Part shown: in pieces, positions 1 to 6,180 of the stretch
How the letters are laid out: each line of letters starts with the position of its first letter
Numbering within the stretch: position 1 is the stretch's first letter
NCBI GenBank assembly: GCA_019307665.1
Contig: JAFDJC010000180.1
Span: 1 to 6,723 of the forward strand
Direction: 5' to 3'
DNA length: 6,723 nt
Origin: Deltaproteobacteria bacterium
Lineage (GTDB): Bacteria; Desulfobacterota; Desulfobacteria; Desulfobacterales; SURF-7
Position numbers and translations under genes: made by a program
Notes under the pieces: model-generated
What the model was told of the DNA's origin: nothing
Seen by the model: the letters and a program-made list of their open reading frames with translations, nothing else
Databases searched by the model: none

Positions 1-1286
1 ATCGCCTTTACCGCCGAAAAGCCGCTTGCGACAGCCAGTCCTGTTCCGCATTTCATCCTCTTCCAGTCATGATGGGCAAGGATTGAACCTGCTGCAAAAA
101 GCCGCTTAAAAGCAGGCTTTCCCGAGCCATCAATCGGCCGGAACATATCATCTACTTCAAGACCTGCGTTGTTTATCGCATGTCCTTTTCTGTCAAGAAG
201 ATCCTTTTTATACCATTCTTTTCTGCTTTCGGGCTGATAAACCGAAAGATTAAAAAGAGACTCTTTTAAACGGTTTTTATCCTCATAAAGCCCTTTCCCA
301 AAAAAACGCCCTGTTGCAAGGATTATATTTTTGGCTCTTACCTTGATTTCTTTTTCAGTTGTCCCCACGTCAAGGATAAAGCTGTTATCTTTAGTTACGA
401 TACAGCCAAGAACTTTTTTCTGATACAATGTTTTGACGCCTCTTTCCGGGAGGTTGTCTCTAAAAGTCTCGACAAGGCGAAGACCGTTTAAAGACGGGGG
501 CAATCCGGGTATTTCAAAGATATTGACCCCGAGCCTGTTTTGAAGATCAGAAAACACCTCTTTGGTTTTCGAAACACCAAGAATTGACGGAATACCGATA
601 TGTTCAACATTGTTGATATAAGGCAGTATCCCTTCTGCAAACACCTCCCTGTTTTCAATCAATTCCAGGTAGCGTGCAGCATATTCCGAATACATTTCAC
701 CGGTGTTGCCAATTCCCGGGAAAGGAATCCTTACTGAACGCAAACCAGGCCATTTCTTCTTGAGTGTCTCTGTTATCTGTCGCGCGCTGAATCCTTTTAA
801 ACCATGAAAATCGATCAGAAGGCACGGCGCTTTTTTTTCAAGAACAGATACGCCATTCCACATTGTCGTGGGAACGCACCACGTCTGTTTAACAGTTCCA
901 AACGGTGTGATAACATTTGCATTGCGGTTTTCATGCCTTTGATATGAAAGGCCTGCTTTGCCAAGAAATGAAAGCATTTCATCCATGGCCTGACAGATAT
1001 CAGCCGAATCAATTCTTGCATAAAGATGGTCTGGCTGATCCTTTTTCACGGCCTCAATTGCAGACCACGGGTCATCCCATTTTTTTCCTTCTGCTGCAGG
1101 ATAAACTCCCATGAGATCCAGAAGTCCGCTTGCGAATAAGATTTCGCCGAAAACACCCGTCTGGACAGTTGATATGCCTCTGTTTGCTGCGAATAAGGCT
1201 GCTGCCATGCCGGCCATACCTGCCCCTATGACCATCAAATCACATTCAATGTCTTCTTCAAGCACTCTATCGACATTTTCTTTCAT
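1..1286 (-). CDS. glpB: Anaerobic glycerol-3-phosphate dehydrogenase subunit B (partial, 3' end outside window)
   Basis: GlpB is the flavin-binding second subunit of the anaerobic sn-glycerol-3-phosphate dehydrogenase. It works with GlpA and the membrane-attached GlpC to oxidise glycerol-3-phosphate to dihydroxyacetone phosphate and pass electrons to the quinone pool. I translated the frame by hand: 428 codons are open with no internal stop. A dinucleotide-binding glycine motif, GAGMAG, lies at residues 21-26, followed by AAALFAANRG. Near the visible C-terminus LFAAGSILAHHD aligns with the conserved end of the family (LFAAGAVLGG-YD in E. coli), and CGTGLAVASG follows. E. coli GlpB is about 419 residues, so only a few residues should be missing here. 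The ATG overlaps the glpA stop as ATGA, and there is only a weak Shine-Dalgarno sequence, so translation is probably coupled to glpA. glpC is expected next, beyond position 1. Confidence 0.93.
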   Translation of the reverse strand, partial: MKENVDRVLEEDIECDLMVIGAGMAGMAAALFAANRGISTVQTGVFGEILFASGLLDLMGVYPAAEGKKWDDPWSAIEAVKKDQPDHLYARIDSADICQAMDEMLSFLGKAGLSYQRHENRNANVITPFGTVKQTWCVPTTMWNGVSVLEKKAPCLLIDFHGLKGFSARQITETLKKKWPGLRSVRIPFPGIGNTGEMYSEYAARYLELIENREVFAEGILPYINNVEHIGIPSILGVSKTKEVFSDLQNRLGVNIFEIPGLPPSLNGLRLVETFRDNLPERGVKTLYQKKVLGCIVTKDNSFILDVGTTEKEIKVRAKNIILATGRFFGKGLYEDKNRLKESLFNLSVYQPESRKEWYKKDLLDRKGHAINNAGLEVDDMFRPIDGSGKPAFKRLFAAGSILAHHDWKRMKCGTGLAVASGFSAVKA

Positions 1287-2824
1287 AGCTCGAGTCCGGC
1301 TACCCCACAGTAAATAGCTTCCAAAAGATCTACCCTTATCAGTGTGTCACCGGTCAGGATTGGATGACGACCACGCCATCGTTCTCTTAAAAACCTCCTT
1401 ATCTCGGACAGACCTTTTTCATCTGTTAAAATTCCTTTGTCATACAAGTAGGCGGCCAGCCCTGCGCTGCAAAATGTCCCCTGGCATGGCCCTTTCCCGA
1501 CACGGCTCCTCAACCCTATAGCGTTAAGATCCGGAATACAGTTTTGCCTGTTCAGAGATTCAATAATGCTGTCAACTGTTCTCCTGGACACCATTTCACA
1601 TTCACAAAGCATTGTATCCCCGGGGTCACTCTCTGCTATCCAGATTTTGGGAGATAATGCAGGCTCAGTCCATTTCCCGTTGCCGGTATCCGGAAGCGGA
1701 ACTGTCCTTGTTTTACAAGGCTCTTTCACGTCCAACTTGAGGCAAACCAGATTAGATGTTTTTTCAGCCATTAACCTATAGGTTGTAAGCTTGCCCCCTG
1801 TAATAGTAACAAAGTTATCAAGTCCGTTTGCAGCATGGTCGATCAATGTGAATCCCCTGCTGACGCTTCTGTCTTCATTTTCCGACTCAACTTCTACAAG
1901 AGGTCTAACGCCTGAATACGCCCTGATAAACTGCTCTGTTTCAAGAGCCGGGGCCATCACTGCGGCTTCACGTATTATAAAATCAGCCTCTTCAATATCA
2001 GGGCTGATCTCATCAGGAGAGTCTATTCTTGATGAAGTCGTTCCAATAATCGAAACGACCCCCCCCGGTACAAGAATGTCGCCGTCAGACGGCCTTCTAA
2101 GCCGGTTAATTACCCGTCCGGCAATTCTGTTTTGTGAAACAAGAAGAGTCCCTTTTGAGTATATCATTCCTATTTTTACATTAACCATCTCAGCTATCTG
2201 GCCTGCCCATGCTCCTGAAGCGTTTACAACTAACTCCGTCTCTATGGTAGTTTCTTCTCCGCTTTTTTCATCAAGCACAGAAACGGCTGTTATTTTCCTT
2301 TTGTCCTGATGCAGTTTAATGACCCTTTTATTTCGCAGAAATGCCGCGCCATGCTTTATGGCATCTGCCATGTTCTCGAGGGTCAGTCTGAAAGGATCGA
2401 TTGAAGCATCTTTCACCATGTATGCAGCAAGCAGTCTGTCTGAAAGAGCAGGTTCCATTTCACGTGCAGTTTTAGTATCGATTGTCTCGCAATATATCCC
2501 GCATTTTCTGCATCTTTCCTGAAAATCAGCAATATAAGTTTCATCATCGCCCCGGACAGCTACAAAAAGGCCTCCTGTATCTTCTATGCATTGGGATGCA
2601 AGACTTTTTAACAGTTCTCCTTCCTCTTTACATTCTTCTGCAGCAGCCGGGTCTGATTCGATATAACGCGCACCACTGTGGAGCAAACCATGATTTGCAC
2701 CTGACGCACCGGCATTAAGATCCTCTTTTTCAACAACAGTACATGGCACGCCCCTTAAGGATAAGTCCCTTGCAATTCCTGTCCCGGTTACACCACCGCC
2801 TATTATCAGCACCCCTGTATTCAA
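1283..2824 (-). CDS. glpA: Anaerobic glycerol-3-phosphate dehydrogenase subunit A
   Basis: GlpA is the catalytic FAD subunit that oxidises sn-glycerol-3-phosphate to dihydroxyacetone phosphate in anaerobic respiration. Residue numbers here count from the TTG at 2839; subtract 5 for the start I prefer. The FAD motif GGGVTGTGIARD is at 14-25. NHGLLHSGARY at 49-59 is a family signature, ASGAWAGQ lies at 207-214, and TGGKLTTYR at 347-355 closes the DAO-type fold. The C-terminal BFD-like [2Fe-2S] domain carries CEC at 412-414 and the paired cysteines 452 and 457 (GPCQGTFC). At 513 residues it is slightly shorter than E. coli GlpA (542). I chose the TTG at 2822-2824 because AAGGAG lies six bases upstream of it. 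The TTG at 2837-2839 sits upstream of that Shine-Dalgarno sequence and has none of its own. The gene ends in a four-base overlap with glpB. Confidence 0.93.
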   Translation of the reverse strand: MNTGVLIIGGGVTGTGIARDLSLRGVPCTVVEKEDLNAGASGANHGLLHSGARYIESDPAAAEECKEEGELLKSLASQCIEDTGGLFVAVRGDDETYIADFQERCRKCGIYCETIDTKTAREMEPALSDRLLAAYMVKDASIDPFRLTLENMADAIKHGAAFLRNKRVIKLHQDKRKITAVSVLDEKSGEETTIETELVVNASGAWAGQIAEMVNVKIGMIYSKGTLLVSQNRIAGRVINRLRRPSDGDILVPGGVVSIIGTTSSRIDSPDEISPDIEEADFIIREAAVMAPALETEQFIRAYSGVRPLVEVESENEDRSVSRGFTLIDHAANGLDNFVTITGGKLTTYRLMAEKTSNLVCLKLDVKEPCKTRTVPLPDTGNGKWTEPALSPKIWIAESDPGDTMLCECEMVSRRTVDSIIESLNRQNCIPDLNAIGLRSRVGKGPCQGTFCSAGLAAYLYDKGILTDEKGLSEIRRFLRERWRGRHPILTGDTLIRVDLLEAIYCGVAGLEL

Positions 2825-2830
2825 TACCCT

Positions 2831-2836
2831 CTCCTT
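2831..2836 (-). promoter_or_regulatory. Shine-Dalgarno sequence that decides the glpA start
   Basis: On the minus strand AAGGAG is followed by six bases and then TTG at 2824-2822. The spacing suits initiation at that TTG, giving an N-terminus of MNTGVLIIGGG. This sequence would be coding if the more distal TTG at 2839 were used. Confidence 0.7.
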
Positions 2837-2847
2837 CAATTTATTAT

Positions 2848-2876
2848 CATATAATATTTTTTTTTTTTTAATACAA
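2848..2876 (-). promoter_or_regulatory. Possible sigma70-type promoter of glpAB, with a homopolymer spacer
   Basis: On the minus strand TTGTAT (2876-2871; 4 of 6 consensus bases) is followed by a 17-base spacer and TATATG (2853-2848; 4 of 6). The predicted start of transcription would be about 20 bases upstream of the glpA TTG. Thirteen of the 17 spacer bases are a single A run. Both hexamers are imperfect and the region is AT-rich, so a chance match is quite possible. A competing -10, GATAAT, lies closer to the gene, but it would leave almost no room for the Shine-Dalgarno sequence. Confidence 0.3.
2857..2869. repeat. Homopolymer run of 13 T (A on the minus strand)
   Basis: An unbroken 13-base T run on the plus strand lies 18 bases beyond the distal TTG of glpA. 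No GC-rich hairpin precedes it on the plus strand, so it does not look like an intrinsic terminator. Runs this long are prone to slippage in replication and to length errors in sequencing. Confidence 0.95.
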
Positions 2877-2917
2877 CATTGACGATTTCTTTACGAACAC
2901 AAGCTGTGATACAATAA

Positions 2918-3181
2918 CTGGAGAAAGTAAAAAATGAAAATGCGGGAACGATCATTGATAAGGACCGAGCTGAAACATCACAAGGCCTTATGCCGGAAAG
3001 GCTGTGGCTTGGATCGGCCACCGCAGCACAGGTAATATACTCGGATAAGGCCTGGTCCGACTATTCCGTTCAGAAGTGTTTAAAGACGAGCCGGATAGAG
3101 TAGCGGGACAGTTTGCAGCTGGATGTGATGCGAACGGCTGACAGCGTATTTAAATGTTCTGCGTGCCAAAGCCATCCCTTG
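2918..3181 (+). pseudogene. Possible decayed gene of unknown family, plus strand
   Basis: One plus-strand frame reads like real protein for 61 codons (2918-3100), is interrupted by TAG at 3101, and then continues protein-like in the same frame. Stretches include LMPERLWLGSATAAQV, SDKAWSDYSVQKCLK and, after the stop, MRTADSVFKCSACQSHP with a CxxC pair. Upstream, the same frame is closed by TAA at 2915, beyond which TISLRTQAVIQ is also plausible protein. There is no usable start codon with a Shine-Dalgarno sequence near the 5' end. Two stops in one otherwise sensible frame suggest a gene inactivated by point mutation, but I do not recognise the family. The right boundary is arbitrary: the frame runs on to TAA at 3245, under the lipoprotein gene on the other strand. 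Chance remains a real alternative. Confidence 0.35.
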
Positions 3182-3210
3182 AGAACGCATACATTTGACT
3201 TCTATGCATA

Positions 3211-3531
3211 TCATTTCCCACAGTACGTATCGGCATATTCAGGGTAATATGCTTGATATCCTTCTGAAAAACCAGACTGAAAATCTTCGGATTTCTCAGG
3301 TCTCAAAGCTTCAAGATGCTTCCGAAGGTTGCTTGACATAACACCCGACCATTTTCCACGGCGATAAAAGGAGCAGGTAAGTTTCATGGCATCTTTTTTG
3401 GCATACACATCAGCCAGTTGTTTGCCGGAAGCGTATTCCGGGTTGTTTCTGACCGGCTCCGATGTCTGGCAGGAAGTTGTTGAAAGCAGAATTAAAAACA
3501 GCAGGCACAGAAAAAACTTAAATCTTTTCAT
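3211..3531 (-). CDS. Small predicted lipoprotein of unknown function
   Basis: This is a 106-residue protein with a clear export signal: basic MKRFK, a hydrophobic core FFLCLLFLILL at residues 6-16, and then STTSC with the putative lipidated cysteine at 21. The lipobox is acceptable under the broad PROSITE-type pattern, although it has Thr rather than Leu at -3. The mature part of about 85 residues is soluble and mixed in charge, with only two cysteines (53 and 104) that could form a disulfide in the periplasm. It ends with an aromatic-rich GYQAYYPEYADTYCGK. AGGGAGGA at 3546-3539 lies seven bases from the ATG and supports the start. I do not recognise the family, and the neighbours suggest no specific job. 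It is transcribed in the same direction as the DUF3786 gene but is separated from it by 131 bases, so it may have its own promoter. Confidence 0.75.
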   Translation of the reverse strand: MKRFKFFLCLLFLILLSTTSCQTSEPVRNNPEYASGKQLADVYAKKDAMKLTCSFYRRGKWSGVMSSNLRKHLEALRPEKSEDFQSGFSEGYQAYYPEYADTYCGK

Positions 3532-3575
3532 TTTCAGATCCTCCCTAAAAATATCCTATTGGCCTAATAATCATT

Positions 3576-3601
3576 TCTATATGTCATAAGCAAGCTGTCA
3601 A
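3576..3601 (-). promoter_or_regulatory. Weak promoter candidate for the lipoprotein gene
   Basis: On the minus strand a perfect -35 hexamer TTGACA (3601-3596) is followed by 14 bases and TATAGA (3581-3576; 4 of 6 consensus bases). The spacer is shorter than the usual 16-18 bases, so this may not work as drawn. It lies in the 131-base gap upstream of the lipoprotein ATG, where a separate promoter would be expected. TTTACA further upstream is another -35 possibility. Confidence 0.2.
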
Positions 3602-3662
3602 ATAATAAAGAGTAAGAAATCGGATAATGTAAACTTTCCATGAGCTACCAAATTGATTAAAC

Positions 3663-4475
3663 TTAGATATTAACAGCGCCATGCCTTAAAGCAATCTTTT
3701 CAAACATAACCACAAGTCCCGTGGCAAGGGCATAAATGGATTCAATATTAAGATTGTCTTCTGCGGTTGAATCGAAAAACAGGTTCAAGTCGGATTCGAG
3801 TCCATCATCCGGCCGCCAGTAACAAATCAGTATCGGCACTTTTGGCAGAGGATGCAAAACAAGCGAAATGTCAGATTCATAATGATTCTCAACCTGCTTT
3901 CCGTTAAAGATATGAATCAGATCCTCAAAAAGATCAGTATAGGTATCCGCAACTTCTTTTAACGGTTTTTCACACCGTTGACCAAAAAGACGATACCAGT
4001 CCTTCCCACCCGGCAATTCTCTAAACGGAACCCATTTACCTGAAACAGGCACACCGGCGTTTTTAATGATATAACTAAGGAACGGTATTGCTACCCACTG
4101 ATGTATATGGATGTCAGATGAAATGGCGCCTTTTGAATCTATACTAAAGTCTTTGCCGAGAATCTTTAATGTCAACTTATAGCCGGAAAAGCTGCCTCCC
4201 AGTTTATGCGCTGATGAGTCAAGATCAAGTGTGGATATTTGCTTTTTCATTTGTTCCAATTTGACCGCATAATCCTGTTCAGCTGTCATTCGTGTTTTGA
4301 TTTTACCATCAAGCCTTTCAACAATCTCCTTTTCAATATAAGGGCATTCATCTAACTGTTTTTCGCCTTTAAATACCAGTACGGAAAACGCCAGACAAGA
4401 TGGTGCCCTGCATTCTTTGCAGTTTGTTTTTGGAAGCAGTTTAAAAATCTCCATGGAACTTTGTGGTTTAGTCAT
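3663..4475 (-). CDS. Iron-sulfur domain protein with DUF3786 domain
   Basis: Numbering counts from TTG 4481; subtract 2 for my start. The N-terminus has a four-cysteine motif, C21-x2-C24-x4-C29-x16-C46, in the context LPKTNCKECRAPSCLAF. This is the pattern of the [4Fe-4S] domain (PF04060-like) at the start of the corrinoid iron-sulfur protein large subunit of the acetyl-CoA pathway. A linker follows, then a DUF3786-like domain at about 90-265 with SGKWVPFRELPGG (147-159), VPILICYWRPDDG (215-227) and LFFDSTAED (234-242). No corrinoid-binding TIM barrel follows, so it is not AcsC itself. It is probably a soluble cytoplasmic redox or ligand-binding protein; the function is unknown. I start at ATG 4475 because AAGAG lies seven bases upstream of it, whereas the TTG at 4481 has no properly spaced site. 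The pirin gene ends 21 bases upstream. Confidence 0.85.
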   Translation of the reverse strand: MTKPQSSMEIFKLLPKTNCKECRAPSCLAFSVLVFKGEKQLDECPYIEKEIVERLDGKIKTRMTAEQDYAVKLEQMKKQISTLDLDSSAHKLGGSFSGYKLTLKILGKDFSIDSKGAISSDIHIHQWVAIPFLSYIIKNAGVPVSGKWVPFRELPGGKDWYRLFGQRCEKPLKEVADTYTDLFEDLIHIFNGKQVENHYESDISLVLHPLPKVPILICYWRPDDGLESDLNLFFDSTAEDNLNIESIYALATGLVVMFEKIALRHGAVNI

Positions 4476-4496
4476 AACCAATCTCTTTTGGGGCTT

Positions 4497-5354
4497 TTAA
4501 TTTTTAATAAACCTGCCACTTTCATATTCTTCAAATGCAACTTTCAATTCCTCTTGTGTGTTCATCACAATCGGCCCCTGCCAAGCTACAGATTCTCCAA
4601 TGGGCTTTCCTGAAATGAGTAAAAATCTCACAGCCGTGCCTTTGGTTGTGACATTGATATTCCGGGCATTATCAAAAAGTACAAGGGTTTCATTTCCTAA
4701 TGTCGATTCTTTTTCAGAAGCATGTGAATCTTTTGTCTTACCGAATTCACCTTTTCCTTTAATAATATATGCAAAAACCGTGTGACTTTCTTTTGTTTGA
4801 TGGATAAATTCCGAATTTTCAGGGACAGAAACATCAAGATATTCCGGTTCAATCACAATATCCTGTACCGGACCTTTAATACCTTCCACAATGCCACAAA
4901 TAACTTTAATTTTTGTGCCGTTTATGAGCACAACCTCAGGGATTTGATCGCTTTTTATTTCCTGATAGCGAGGCGGCATCATTTTGTGTGAGGCAGGCAG
5001 ATTTGCCCAAAGTTGAAACCCACCCATAATCCCTTTGGCGTCTCCCTTTGGCATCTCTTGATGAATAATGCCGCTGCCGGCTGTCATCCACTGGACATCG
5101 CCGTTTGAGATCGTACCCTTGTTACCCATGCTGTCACCGTGTTCTACATCACCTTGGAGAACATAAGTAATGGTTTCGATACCACGGTGAGGATGCCATG
5201 GGAATCCTTTGATATAGTGATCCGGGTTGTCTGAACGAAAGTCATCCATAAGTAGAAATGGATCAAAGGTCGGTAATTCACTAAATCCAAAAACACGTTT
5301 AAGATTTACACCGGCGCCTTCTACCGTTGGCATGCTTTTGAATACTTTAACCAT
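4497..5354 (-). CDS. Pirin-family bicupin protein
   Basis: This is a 285-residue member of the pirin family, close to the usual length of about 290. The N-terminal cupin (roughly residues 1-125) carries the metal ligands: His54 and His56 in FPWHPHRGIETITYVLQGDV, His98 and Glu100 in SGIIHQEMP. They correspond to His56, His58, His101 and Glu103 of human pirin. The C-terminal cupin half (about 170-280) lacks an obvious metal site, as is usual. Bacterial pirins bind iron. Some (for example E. coli YhhW) show quercetin 2,3-dioxygenase activity in vitro, and others regulate metabolic enzymes through protein contacts. The substrate or partner here cannot be read from the sequence. GGGAG lies seven bases upstream of the ATG. 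The gene sits between a small membrane protein (40-base gap) and the DUF3786 gene (21-base gap), which suggests one transcript. Confidence 0.93.
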   Translation of the reverse strand: MVKVFKSMPTVEGAGVNLKRVFGFSELPTFDPFLLMDDFRSDNPDHYIKGFPWHPHRGIETITYVLQGDVEHGDSMGNKGTISNGDVQWMTAGSGIIHQEMPKGDAKGIMGGFQLWANLPASHKMMPPRYQEIKSDQIPEVVLINGTKIKVICGIVEGIKGPVQDIVIEPEYLDVSVPENSEFIHQTKESHTVFAYIIKGKGEFGKTKDSHASEKESTLGNETLVLFDNARNINVTTKGTAVRFLLISGKPIGESVAWQGPIVMNTQEELKVAFEEYESGRFIKN

Positions 5355-5394
5355 TTTACTTCTCCCAGCCTTTATTGCCGTCCGTCACCTATAT

Positions 5395-5592
5395 TCATTC
5401 AAGCTGACAATCCTTATTAAGATGTGCACGAAAAAAGTATAGTGAGACTAACAAGAACGGCAATGCCACGAATATTCCAAATACTGGGAGTACCGTAAAA
5501 CCACTCAATACGAGGGCTGCGGATAAAATCAAAAAAAAGAAGCCGATGCTTAACTTTGAGAATCTTTCCACTATGCAAAAATTATTGTTCAT
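5395..5592 (-). CDS. Small two-helix membrane protein of unknown function
   Basis: This 65-residue protein has two predicted membrane segments, about residues 13-33 (LSIGFFFLILSAALVLSGF) and 34-54 (VLPVFGIFVALPFLLVSLYFF), joined by a tight turn. The tail is charged (RAHLNKDCQLE). Single cysteines at 6 and 62 lie outside the helices, near each end. The layout resembles the short two-helix DUF2892/YgaP-type membrane modules, but I cannot confirm membership by eye. Despite its size the gene is well supported: AGGAGGTG lies seven bases upstream of the ATG, the best ribosome binding site in the window. It is the first gene of the probable operon with pirin and the DUF3786 protein. Confidence 0.8.
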   Translation of the reverse strand: MNNNFCIVERFSKLSIGFFFLILSAALVLSGFTVLPVFGIFVALPFLLVSLYFFRAHLNKDCQLE

Positions 5593-5597
5593 AATAG

Positions 5598-5605
5598 CAC
5601 CTCCT
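5598..5605 (-). promoter_or_regulatory. Near-ideal Shine-Dalgarno sequence of the small membrane protein gene
   Basis: AGGAGGTG on the minus strand is complementary to the 16S rRNA 3' end over eight bases. Its AGGAGG core lies seven bases from ATG 5592. This is the main evidence that the 65-codon frame is a real gene, and it predicts strong translation. Confidence 0.85.
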
Positions 5606-5633
5606 AATTGTATTTACTCAATTGATATTAAAA

Positions 5634-5650
5634 ATAAAAGTTTCTTTTAT
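5634..5650. promoter_or_regulatory. Perfect inverted repeat upstream of the pirin operon (operator candidate)
   Basis: ATAAAAG-TTT-CTTTTAT has perfect seven-base arms and a three-base centre. It lies about 42 bases upstream of the start codon of the small membrane protein, where a promoter or operator would be. The region is very AT-rich, which makes such repeats more likely by chance, and no convincing -35/-10 pair was seen around it. Confidence 0.3.
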
Positions 5651-5874
5651 CTATTTTTATATTATTAGATCAGCAAAAAGCATGCCTAAGGAATACAAAC
5701 CTTGTAAAGCTACTATTAAGGAGAAACCATATCCGTACAAGGGTGTATCATTATCTGTTTCATCTTCACTTATGAAACATATTTGTCTCATGTTACAGAA
5801 AGATATGATACTAATATGAAGATAACGCTGGCTGAATGAATTCAGAAAATATCAAACCATTGCAATAAATTCAA

Positions 5875-6180
5875 TCTGAAAAAGTAAGGTCATGGCCTTA
5901 TGTATACTGTAGCATTTATTGTAGGCTCTACTTTAAACTTCAAAGCCTGAAGGATGGTATAGAAAAGGGCATTAGTTACCATGATTACTTGACCAACCTA
6001 CGAATCTGCTAAGGGGAAAATGGAGCCCAAAAAGGTGAAGTGCAACTTGACTTTTACCGGCTTTTTATAGGATATGTAGACTTGTGGTGTTTTATGTGAA
6101 GCACATATGTTTCACCCTCAAGGTGGGATGAGTATTTTCGGGCAGAGCAGGATGGATCTCTCCATGATTTTCAACTATAA
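5875..6180 (+). pseudogene. Possible decayed small gene of unknown family, plus strand
   Basis: One plus-strand frame reads like protein across about 100 codons despite internal stops at 6010 (TAA) and 6097 (TGA), ending at TAA 6178. Segments include SWPYVYCSIYCRLYFKL, LKDGIEKGISYHDYLTNL, GEVQLDFYRLFIGYVDLW and SPSRWDEYFRAEQDGSLHD. The GxSYxDYxxxL part, followed by an aromatic Y-x5-Y-x2-LW stretch, reminds me of small secreted bacterial proteins of unknown function, but this is from memory only. There is an in-frame TAA upstream at 5866 and no proper start codon. The simplest reading is a gene inactivated by point mutations, lying directly before the antiporter gene in the same direction. Each open stretch is 43 codons or fewer, so chance is possible. 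Confidence 0.33.

Larger units (their letters stand above)
2825..3210. other. Intergenic region between glpA and the lipoprotein gene
   Basis: This 386-base gap contains no intact gene that I can defend. It contains the glpA leader, the 13-T run, a possible glpA promoter, and a coding-like but interrupted plus-strand frame listed separately as a possible pseudogene. A 33-codon frame starting at ATG 2934 follows GGAG by ten bases, but its product is short, basic and unrecognisable, so I did not call it. No terminator hairpin with a T tail was seen behind the lipoprotein gene. Confidence 0.6.

Noticed and set aside
1791..2309. 172-codon plus-strand open frame
   Set aside because: It is the antisense shadow of glpA, serine-rich, with no ribosome binding site or recognisable domain. 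glpA on the other strand is certain.
2841..2869. Intrinsic terminator on the plus strand, suggested by the 13-T run
   Set aside because: No GC-rich stem precedes the T run, and no plus-strand gene ends there.
2836..3021. 61-codon minus-strand frame overlapping the glpA leader
   Set aside because: It has no Shine-Dalgarno sequence, poor composition (including the translated homopolymer as KKKK), and lies opposite the more protein-like plus-strand frame.
2934..3035. 33-codon plus-strand frame with GGAG ten bases upstream
   Set aside because: The product is short, basic and unrecognised, and the spacing is long. The overlapping frame is more protein-like.
3041..3060. Near-palindrome TCGGATAAGGCCTGGTCCGA, plus an inverted copy of its ATAAGGCCT core at 2983-2991
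   Set aside because: It pairs at 8 of 10 positions but lies inside the coding-like frame, has no promoter beside it and no T tail. The core is a short self-complementary site, so chance is likely.
5756..5779. Hairpin TGTTTCAT-8-ATGAAACA as a terminator or riboswitch piece
   Set aside because: The stem is AU-rich, is not followed by a U run, and no gene ends just before it on either strand.
6097..6099. In-frame TGA as a selenocysteine codon in the 5875-6180 frame
   Set aside because: Selenoproteins are common in sulfate reducers, but the frame also has a TAA at 6010, lacks a start codon and has no redox motif around the TGA. Gene decay is simpler.
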